Positions 5,633 through 12,252 of a stretch of DNA of 19,572 nucleotides are shown here, piece by piece. The DNA lies in the NCBI GenBank assembly GCA_036508635.1, contig DATCGY010000142.1:1-19572 (forward strand), in the 5' to 3' direction. The notes beneath the pieces were generated by a model. It was given only the letters and a program-made list of their open reading frames with translations, searched no databases and had not been told where the DNA came from. This DNA comes from FEN-727 sp036508635 (GTDB lineage: Bacteria; Actinomycetota; Geothermincolia; Fen-727; Anoxymicrobiaceae). Each line of letters starts with the position of its first letter. The stretch's first letter is position 1. The translations under genes were made by a program, and so were the position numbers.

Positions 5633-8356
5633 ATGCCTGACCAAAGCAATGCGCCTCCGTTGGAACCGGATACCGGTCTGCGAATACTGGTAGTCGAAGA
5701 CGAGCAGGTTACCGCGCAGGTGATCCGTACGCATCTCGAGGTCAGATTAAAGGCGCATGTCAGCGTCGCTTATGACTGCAAATCGGCTCGCGAGATCCTC
5801 GGCTCCTCTGATTTTGACCTTGTCACCCTCGATTACCAGCTTCCGGACGGGGATGGGCTCGAGCTCCTCGGGGAGATAGCCGGCGTCGAGGAGCACCCAC
5901 CCGTAATAATGATTACAGGTCACGGTGACGAACATGTCGCCTCCGACGCTTTCAAGCTTGGCGCGGCCGGTTACGTGGTCAAGGACATCAGGATGGGGAC
6001 GCTGCTGGTCGAGGGCATCGAGAGAGCCGTCGAATTGAGACGGGCCGTCGACGCGTTGAAGGAGCGCGAGTATAGCCTGAGGCTGATAACGGACAACATG
6101 GTCGATGCGATAACGCAGATTGACCGCAAGGGGCGCATTGTATACGTTAGCCCGTCGGTCAAGAAGATCTTCGGCTTCGAAGAAGAAGACGTGATCAACA
6201 CGGATTCGACGTTGGCGATCCACCCGGACGACCTGCCGGAGGTCCGTCGTACCTTGGAAGAATCGGTCCGAAACGGGGCACGGACCGCGAGGTTGGAATA
6301 TCGCAGTAACACGGCGGACCAGACGTATATATGGGTCGAGGCCGCCGTACGCTTTCTATACCGTGACGATGGCGCTTTTACAGGTGCCGTCCTGGCATCA
6401 AGGGACGTATCCGACCGAAAGCGTGCCGAGGCGCTCATCCAGGCCCAGCGCGACCTCGCGATCGAGCTGGGGGGTGAGACGGACATAGTCCAATTGATCG
6501 AACTTGCATTGAATTCGATTATGCAAGACACGGGGCTCGATTGTGGCGGTGTATACGTGGTCGACAAGAGCACGCACGCACTCGACCTCATTCACCATAT
6601 GGGACTCTCCGACGAGTTCGTCGAGTTTATCGGCCATCTCGAATCGTCTACCAGATCGGCGCAACTCATAATGCAGGGAGAGTCTTTGTACGCGACATAT
6701 GAAAAGGTGCTGGATCTCGATCCTATGATCCAGAAAGAGGGCTTGCGGTTCATCGCGGTAGTACCACTGCGGTACGAGGGTGAGGTCGTGGGCAGCCTCA
6801 ACCTTGCGTCACACACCGTCGATGACATACCCGCTTACTCCAGGGTGGCGGCTGAAGTGCTGGGTGGCCTGGTGGGACAGGCGATCGGGCGCTCGCGGCT
6901 TCTTTCGGTGTTGAAAGAAAGCGAGGAACGTTACAGGCTCCTATACGATGAGATGGGCGAGCCAATATATACGTACGACCGGAACCTGAGGTTGATAGGT
7001 ATGAACCGTGCGGCATGCGAGCAGATCGGCTATGAGAGCGAAGAGTTGATCGGGCGGAACGTGCTCGAGCTGGGGATCCTCCACGAGGATGATCTTCAAG
7101 CCGCGACGGAAGACATACAGAGGCTCCTTTCGGGCGAGGACGTGGTGAGGGACCAATATCGTCTCATCGCAAAGAACGGCCAGATCAAGCTGGTGGATGT
7201 CACGGGGGCGGTTCTGCGTGACGAGAGCGGCGAGGTCATGGCGATAACCAACGTCGTGATCGACAAGACGGCCCAGGCCGAGGTGGAGGAGGCGCTCCGC
7301 GAATCCGAGGAATTGTACAGTACCCTGGTGCACGCGTCCCCCGACGCTGTTGCGATATTCGACCTCAACGGGAAGGTGCTCGACGTATCCGAAGTGGCCC
7401 TCAAGCTTTTTGGTTATGACAATGTCGCCGAGATCTTTGATAGGGCCCCGGTGGATTATGTGGCGCCGGAAGACCGCGGAAAAGGGGTTTCCGGAATCGC
7501 CGAGATGATGCACGGAAACATAGTCAGAAACCTGGTCCTCAACTTCGTGCGCAATGACGGGAGCACGTTCGTAGGGGAGGTGAGCGCGGCGCCGCTGCAC
7601 GATCGGGATGGAAAACTTGCCGGCTCCATCAACATCGTCAGGGATGTCACCGAGCGCCAGAGAGCCGGGGAGGAGCTCCAGAGGGTGAACGACGAGCTCC
7701 TGGGCTACGCCCACACCGTTTCCCACGACCTGAAGAGCCCGCTGGCGACGATTCTTACGACCGTTGGACTGATCGAGAGTCTTACCGAGGCGGATAAGGA
7801 TATCGTCGATATCAAGGAGCTCATCGATATTCTGCGAAACGATGCAAGGAACGTCTACGACAGGGTTGAAGAGTTGCTTTCACTGGCGCAAGCCGGACAG
7901 GAGCCCATCGAACCGATCGATGTTGATATGAGCGCCATGATGAGCGATGTGCTTGCCGGCCTCGGGGGGCTGCTGGAGGAGAAGAAGGCTGTTGTCGACG
8001 TCGACGAGGATCTCGGTCGCATCTGTGCCAATCCAACCCAGATGGAGATGATCTTCACAAATCTCGTGGAGAACGCCTTGAGGCACGGTGGCGACGCAGG
8101 CGTGAAGTTGGAGGTGCGCTATCTCGGTGACGACCAGGACGGCGCCCACCGATACCTGGTTCGAGACAACGGGTCAGGATTGTCTCCCGGAACGGAGAAG
8201 GAGGTTTTCGGGGCGTTCTTCAAGGTGCCTGAAAGCCGCGGTACGGGCATAGGGCTTTCAATAGTCGAGCGGATAGTCAGAGCTTACAGAGGCTCGATAC
8301 GCGCGTACAACGACAACGGCGCATGCTTCGAGTTCACCCTCAAAGAAGCTGACTAG
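5633..8356 (+). CDS. Hybrid sensor histidine kinase, REC-PAS-GAF-PAS-PAS-HisKA-HATPase
   Basis: A 907-residue cytoplasmic kinase. A receiver domain comes first (about 16-130): VVEDE, phospho-acceptor Asp67 in TLDYQLPDGDG, ITGHG, Lys117 in VVKD. Then come a PAS domain with a PAC-like end DVSDRKRAE (about 145-265), a GAF-like domain (about 275-435, GLDCGGVYVVD ... VVGSLNLAS), two more PAS domains (about 445-560 and 570-685, the last ending DVTERQRAG), a HisKA domain with H-box VSHDLKSPL (His698), and an HATPase with NLVENALRH, RDNGSGL and GTGIGLS. No membrane helix and no effector domain are present. The start ATG 5633 has only a weak ribosome binding site. Both ends match kinase 1 closely (shared LPDGDGLELLGEI and GACFEFTL), so the pair arose by duplication, with PAS/GAF modules gained or lost between. 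Confidence 0.93.
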   Translation: MPDQSNAPPLEPDTGLRILVVEDEQVTAQVIRTHLEVRLKAHVSVAYDCKSAREILGSSDFDLVTLDYQLPDGDGLELLGEIAGVEEHPPVIMITGHGDEHVASDAFKLGAAGYVVKDIRMGTLLVEGIERAVELRRAVDALKEREYSLRLITDNMVDAITQIDRKGRIVYVSPSVKKIFGFEEEDVINTDSTLAIHPDDLPEVRRTLEESVRNGARTARLEYRSNTADQTYIWVEAAVRFLYRDDGAFTGAVLASRDVSDRKRAEALIQAQRDLAIELGGETDIVQLIELALNSIMQDTGLDCGGVYVVDKSTHALDLIHHMGLSDEFVEFIGHLESSTRSAQLIMQGESLYATYEKVLDLDPMIQKEGLRFIAVVPLRYEGEVVGSLNLASHTVDDIPAYSRVAAEVLGGLVGQAIGRSRLLSVLKESEERYRLLYDEMGEPIYTYDRNLRLIGMNRAACEQIGYESEELIGRNVLELGILHEDDLQAATEDIQRLLSGEDVVRDQYRLIAKNGQIKLVDVTGAVLRDESGEVMAITNVVIDKTAQAEVEEALRESEELYSTLVHASPDAVAIFDLNGKVLDVSEVALKLFGYDNVAEIFDRAPVDYVAPEDRGKGVSGIAEMMHGNIVRNLVLNFVRNDGSTFVGEVSAAPLHDRDGKLAGSINIVRDVTERQRAGEELQRVNDELLGYAHTVSHDLKSPLATILTTVGLIESLTEADKDIVDIKELIDILRNDARNVYDRVEELLSLAQAGQEPIEPIDVDMSAMMSDVLAGLGGLLEEKKAVVDVDEDLGRICANPTQMEMIFTNLVENALRHGGDAGVKLEVRYLGDDQDGAHRYLVRDNGSGLSPGTEKEVFGAFFKVPESRGTGIGLSIVERIVRAYRGSIRAYNDNGACFEFTLKEAD

Positions 8357-8410
8357 ACTAGCCATGAGCATGAAAAGAGCTGGCAGGAAAGGGGAATTCG
8401 AAGCGTCTAG

Positions 8411-8587
8411 AATTTTATCATTTCGGGCGCGATTGCATTTGAGCACGCGCACCGCGATGGCCGGGTAACCAACATAAACGATCTCGGGCTCAAGTTTTGC
8501 GGTTACGAACCTTGGGAGATAATAGGAAAGCACACCGTCGGAACCATCGTGCCCGAGTCCGACCGGGCTGGAACTGAGGAGGAAATC
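8411..8587 (+). pseudogene. Orphan PAS-domain fragment
   Basis: Directly after an in-frame TAG at 8408, the frame encodes about 59 residues that read as the middle of a PAS domain: DGRVTNINDLGLKFCGYE, then WEIIGKHTVGTIVPESDRA and EEEIVKS. This mirrors PAS segments of the neighbouring kinases (DxxGRxxxxN...GYxxxEIIGK). The N-terminal strand, a start codon and the PAC half are missing. The frame runs without a stop into the membrane-protein gene that follows. It is probably the relic of a kinase or PAS gene cut down by deletion. Confidence 0.6.
8577..8582 (+). promoter_or_regulatory. Ribosome binding site that sets the membrane-protein start
   Basis: A perfect AGGAGG sits five bases before the GTG at 8588. 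It argues that translation begins at 8588 and not at the upstream GTG 8549, which belongs to the PAS relic. Confidence 0.7.
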
Positions 8588-9109
8588 GTGAAAAGCAATA
8601 GCCAGGCGTCGAGTGGCCAACCGGATTGTTCCGCGGCGGGTTGTTCGGAGTGTGGGGAGTCTCCGTGGCCCCGGGGAACCTCGTATTTGACCACAGCTCT
8701 GTTTCAGGCTCCCGCGCTTCTGGGCACTTATGCGTTGCTGAAGAAAGCTCCCCTGCGGCTCCCGGTATTCGGGGCCATCTGGGTCGCGATCGTGACAGTG
8801 GTGCGCAAGGTGATCTGCTGCAGGTGTGAGTACTACGGAAAAGACTGCTCGACGATCATGGGCAAATGGACCGCAATGCTCTACGACAAAGACGAGGAGC
8901 ACCCTCTCACCAAAGAGGCTTTCTACCTCGACTTCGGCCTCGTGGGTGCCAGCATCCTTTTCCCTCTGCCCCAGGTACGGAAGATGGGAACCCGCTACCT
9001 GGCTCTCTACCTTGCCGTTTCTCTTGCCAGCGCGGCCGGTATCCGTCACCTCGCATGCCGTTACTGCCCCAATACCGTTTGCTTCATGAATCCCGATCAC
9101 AGGTCATGA
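8588..9109 (+). CDS. Cysteine-rich four-helix membrane protein, family unknown
   Basis: A 173-residue protein starting at GTG 8588. I do not recognise the family. There are about four hydrophobic segments (about 33-51, 57-77, 112-130, 137-156). Ten cysteines are grouped: Cys14/19/22 in the N-terminal tail, VICCRCEYYGKDC (Cys77, 78, 80, 87) at the end of helix 2, and ACRYCPNTVC (Cys157, 160, 165) at the end of helix 4. The two main clusters sit at equivalent helix ends, and the even helix spacing puts both on the same membrane face. That geometry could bind a metal or an Fe-S cluster, or form disulfides. The loop between helices 2 and 3 is charged (YDKDEEHPLTKE). It lies between kinase 2 and the dehydratase genes on the same strand. 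Function is not inferred further. Confidence 0.75.
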   Translation: MKSNSQASSGQPDCSAAGCSECGESPWPRGTSYLTTALFQAPALLGTYALLKKAPLRLPVFGAIWVAIVTVVRKVICCRCEYYGKDCSTIMGKWTAMLYDKDEEHPLTKEAFYLDFGLVGASILFPLPQVRKMGTRYLALYLAVSLASAAGIRHLACRYCPNTVCFMNPDHRS

Positions 9110-9117
9110 CATAATAC

Positions 9118-9240
9118 GGGGGCGGTTTTCCAAAGCCGCTCCGAGCCAAAGTACTCGAGGGCGGTCTCTCCAGGCCGCCTGGAGCCGGGTCTGAGAGACC
9201 GGGCTCAAGAAAGGGAGAGACCCGGCCGGAGAGACGAAGC
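9118..9240 (+). promoter_or_regulatory. Structured leader before the dehydratase genes
   Basis: Several strong inverted repeats are packed into about 120 bases. At 9182-9206, GAGCC-g-GGTCT, loop GAG, AGACC-g-GGCTC forms ten pairs around one G-G mismatch. At 9170-9182, CCAGG, loop CCG, CCTGG. GGTCTCTCC at 9163-9171 is the exact complement of GGAGAGACC at 9214-9222, so competing folds are possible. At 9122-9140 a GCGG-TTT / AAA-g-CCGC stem is seen. There is no T-run, so it is not a simple terminator. It matches no riboswitch class I can recognise. The dehydratase start lies about 30 bases downstream. Confidence 0.5.
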
Positions 9241-9270
9241 CCCACAGCATTTGACGTCGGAGAATCAAGT

Positions 9271-10371
9271 GTGAGTTTTGAAGAGCTGATCGAGCGTAGT
9301 ATTGATATTGTGATGCAGGAGAAGAACAGCAGCGGACGTCCGGTCATCGGCACTCTGTGCTCCTATGTCCCGGTGGAGATTCTTCATTCGCTGGAGGTGA
9401 TCCCGATAAGGCTCTGGGGTCAGGCTGATGATATATACAAGGCCGATGCTTTGCTCCAGTCCTATATCTGCCCGCCGGTCCGGCACCTGATGGCGATGGG
9501 CCTCGAGGGGCGTTACGACTTTCTCGATGGCATAGTTCACTGCTATACGTGCGACGCGACCTGCGGACTCTTCAACATCTGGGTGAGGAACCTGGAGCCG
9601 CGGTTCTCTCACATGATAAGCCTTCCTTACATCTCCATCGACGAGGCGCTCGAGTACGCTGTTGCCGAGTACCGTATCCTGATCGACAAGCTGGAATCGT
9701 TTACTCAAAACGAGTTCTCCGAGGATGCACTGGAGAGCGCTATCGCGTTGTATGGAGAGGCCAGGACTCACATGTTGGAGATCTATGGTCTCAAGTCGAA
9801 GGGTCTGCCGATAAGCTACGCAGAACTCTATTCGATGAACGTATGCAGCCAGGTCCTTCCAGTTGAGATGATGGTGAAGCACCTCGAAGAGTATCTCGAG
9901 GAGGCTAAGCGGAAGGAGCCGGATGGTGGCCGCGGACGGCGAATACTGCTGACGGGTAGTGTCATCACCGATATACATCTAATGGCTTTCATAGAAGACG
10001 CGGGATGCAATATCGTCGCCGATGACACTTGCCTCGGGCTGCGCCTGCTTGGTGAGCCCATGCCAGGTGGGGGAGACCTGCTCGAGCGTCTGGCTTCCTG
10101 GTACATGGCGAGGCCGCCTTGCGCCAGCCGGGCGGATTTTCCATCGCGCAGGCGCTTTCTACTCGATACGCTCGATGCGTTCGAGATTTCCGCCGTGGTG
10201 TTCGCGCACCAGAAGTTCTGCGACCCTCATCTCTCCGACTACCCGTTTCTCAAGGGAGTGCTCGAGGAGGCAGGAATTCCGAGCCTGCACCTGGAGATGG
10301 AAGGGGAGGGGTTCACCGGCCAGGTCCAGACGCGCCTGGAGAGTTTCTTTGAGATGATGGAGACAGGATGA
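9271..10371 (+). CDS. 2-hydroxyacyl-CoA dehydratase family subunit (HgdB/BcrC-like)
   Basis: A 366-residue member of the HgdB/FldC/BcrC family, the Fe-S subunits of 2-hydroxyacyl-CoA dehydratases and benzoyl-CoA reductases. Family signs: the N-terminal PVIGTLCSYVPVEILHSLE (Cys30), the CPPVRH segment (Cys67), DGIVHCYTCDATC (Cys91/94/98) and the C-terminal FCDPH (Cys317) with the helical GIPSLHLEMEGE end. Three of these cysteines should ligate the 4Fe-4S cluster that takes an electron from an ATP-dependent activator. The start is GTG 9271, with CGGAG eight bases upstream. The stop overlaps the next gene by four bases (ATGA), so the two subunits are translationally coupled. Substrate is not predictable. 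No HgdC-type activator or CoA-transferase is in the window. Confidence 0.88.
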   Translation: MSFEELIERSIDIVMQEKNSSGRPVIGTLCSYVPVEILHSLEVIPIRLWGQADDIYKADALLQSYICPPVRHLMAMGLEGRYDFLDGIVHCYTCDATCGLFNIWVRNLEPRFSHMISLPYISIDEALEYAVAEYRILIDKLESFTQNEFSEDALESAIALYGEARTHMLEIYGLKSKGLPISYAELYSMNVCSQVLPVEMMVKHLEEYLEEAKRKEPDGGRGRRILLTGSVITDIHLMAFIEDAGCNIVADDTCLGLRLLGEPMPGGGDLLERLASWYMARPPCASRADFPSRRRFLLDTLDAFEISAVVFAHQKFCDPHLSDYPFLKGVLEEAGIPSLHLEMEGEGFTGQVQTRLESFFEMMETG

Positions 10372-11648
10372 GCAGGGAAAACTCCACCCCTACCCCGGCC
10401 CGCCCCCCTCGAGAGGGAAGGGGGAAGACGGCCAAGAGGCTGAGGGCAAACGCGGGGCTGCGGCAGATAATCGCGGACTTTTACGCCGACGGGCACAAGG
10501 CAAAAGCCGAGGGACGCCCCGTAGGGTGGATACCACCCATGAACGGCCTGATAGAGCTATTCTACGCGATGGATATACATCCCATATTCCCCGAGAACTG
10601 GGCACCGATCTGCGCCGCTATAGGCACGAATTCGCAGAACTTCGAATTCGCCGCGCAACGGGGTTACTCGAGCGACCTCTGCGGCTACTTCAGGAACAAT
10701 ATAGGGTACGCCCTTGACGGCATCGACGAGGAGAACCAGCCGCTCGGCGGCCTGCCGGAGCCGGATTTTCTCATATCTTTCGGCGCGGGCTGCATCCCCA
10801 CGATGAAGACCTTCCAGGTACTGTGCGACCACTTTGACGTACCGGTGTTCCGCGCCGACCTGCCGCAGGTGGCGCTGGAGGACATCGGGGAGCACCACAT
10901 CCGCTACGGGGTCACGCAGATCGAGCGCCTGATCGGGTTTCTCGAGGACCTGACCGGCAGGAAGCTTGATATGGACAGGTTGAGCGAAGCGGTCGCATAC
11001 ACAGACGAGGCGTGCCGGATATGGGACGACATAATGGAAACCCGAAAAGCGGTGCCGGCCCCGTTCTCGGCCGCCGAGATAGGGATCATGTTCGTTATGG
11101 TGACGAGGCATGGAACCAGAGTGGCCGTTGACTTCCTTCGCGACGTGCTCGAGGAGGTGAGGGGCAAGGTCGAGCGGGGTGAGGGTGTGATCCCGAACGA
11201 GAGGATACGCCTCTTCTGGGACAATATCCCGCTATGGTACAACATGAGGCTGTTCAACTACTTCGAGAAGTGGGGCGCGGTAGTCGTCGCTGAGACGTAC
11301 AGCTCGGCATGGACCATGCGGATGGACCCCGAAAAGCCGCTCGAGAGCATCGCGTACAAGTCGCTCGTCTCTTACCCGCTCGTCTCCTGCGTATCGCTCA
11401 ACAAGCGGATCGAGCTGGTAAAGAAAGCCGTACGTGACTATCACGTCGACGGCGCCGTCCTTCACTCGAACATGAGCTGCAAGCCCATATCAATGGGGCA
11501 GATGGATATCCAGAGAGTCCTTCATGACGAGCTTTCGATTCCAAGCATCATGTTCGATGGCGATCATATGGACGGCGACAAGTTCTCCCTGGCGCAGTTC
11601 CAGACACGTGTCGACGCCTTCATGGAGTTGCTGCTGGACCGCGCATGA
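10368..11648 (+). CDS. 2-hydroxyacyl-CoA dehydratase family subunit (HgdA/BcrB-like)
   Basis: A 426-residue partner subunit of the same superfamily. After a basic, proline-rich extension (residues 1-25) it shows RPVGWIPPMNGLIELFYAMD, a form of the family opening (normally G.....P.ELi.A.g), then SDLCGYFR (Cys105), SFGAGCIPT (Cys142) and LHSNMSCKP (Cys371). These are three well-separated cysteines as expected for one 4Fe-4S cluster, and DGDHMD near the end matches the family's substrate/cluster-side motif (D.D..D). ATG 10368 overlaps the preceding stop. The extension contains the palindrome at 10406-10417 and differs from the usual compact start; translation could instead begin further in, but no better start codon with a ribosome binding site is seen. 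It probably forms a heterodimer with the upstream product. Confidence 0.88.
   Translation: MSRENSTPTPARPPREGRGKTAKRLRANAGLRQIIADFYADGHKAKAEGRPVGWIPPMNGLIELFYAMDIHPIFPENWAPICAAIGTNSQNFEFAAQRGYSSDLCGYFRNNIGYALDGIDEENQPLGGLPEPDFLISFGAGCIPTMKTFQVLCDHFDVPVFRADLPQVALEDIGEHHIRYGVTQIERLIGFLEDLTGRKLDMDRLSEAVAYTDEACRIWDDIMETRKAVPAPFSAAEIGIMFVMVTRHGTRVAVDFLRDVLEEVRGKVERGEGVIPNERIRLFWDNIPLWYNMRLFNYFEKWGAVVVAETYSSAWTMRMDPEKPLESIAYKSLVSYPLVSCVSLNKRIELVKKAVRDYHVDGAVLHSNMSCKPISMGQMDIQRVLHDELSIPSIMFDGDHMDGDKFSLAQFQTRVDAFMELLLDRA
10403..10423. repeat. CTCGAG-centred palindrome inside a coding region
   Basis: CCCTC, spacer GA, GAGGG (10406-10417) is flanked by C-run and G-run arms. Related elements lie at 18584-18599 and 18865-18874. 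It encodes part of the odd PARPPREGRGK extension of the dehydratase subunit. Confidence 0.45.
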
Positions 11649-11683
11649 TTCCTGGTGGCCCTGGGTATTGCGGTCGGAAAGTA

Positions 11684-12042
11684 TCATCGCGCGCCGAGGA
11701 CCGCGCTCATTCTCGGCTTGAGAGTCCCGTTCTGGTCCCATATGCCCCAGTGGGAACCTACCCCGTCTTCCCTCGACGCTTTCCATAGCTCGTCGAACGC
11801 CTCGAAGTAGTAGTATTTCACGCCCCTGGAGTCCGCCCAGGTCCCGAAGTTCTTGAGGAATGTCGCGGCGTTGCCGGCTCCCGGAACCGCCGCTCCGATG
11901 GTTTGCCCGGCCGAGGGCCAACCCGTCTCAACGATGACCTGCTTGCCTTGCGCTGCTTTAACGGTTTTCCTGTACTGCGTGTCTATGTATGCCACCGCGG
12001 AGCAGCCAGGATAATCCTGCGAATTTTCCTCGTGAAGGCCAT
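11684..12042 (-). pseudogene. Glycoside hydrolase family 17-like gene with internal deletion
   Basis: On the minus strand, about 105 codons from 11998 to 11684 encode AVAYIDTQYRKTVKAA, then VIVETGWPSAG and YYYFEAFDELWK ... SHWGIWD. This is the C-terminal third of GH17 endo-1,3-beta-glucanases, and ETGWPS carries the catalytic nucleophile glutamate. The acid/base half of the barrel is missing. Upstream at 12042 is an ATG with a good ribosome binding site (minus strand GGGAGGGCGGG) that opens MAFTRKIRRIILAA, a plausible membrane-targeted start, but its frame stops within 20 codons. The simplest reading is an original gene start joined out of frame to its own end by a large deletion near 12000. 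The remnant is convergent with the dehydratase genes, ending 35 bases from their stop. Confidence 0.65.
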
Positions 12043-12252
12043 CGTCCCGCCCTCCCGGCTGCTCGTCGCGCGCGTGCCCCGGCGGACACCACGCTCGATT
12101 ATCCTCCGCCGTCTCCATTGTATTGAATCGGCCGCGGGGGACCTCGACCTGAGAATGCAACCTTGGAGTGAGGCCCCGGTCACCATTCCGGGTGAACGAT
12201 CGCTACGACCTTTGCGACCCCTCCTCGCGAACGGCACTCCTGTCTTGCTGAG

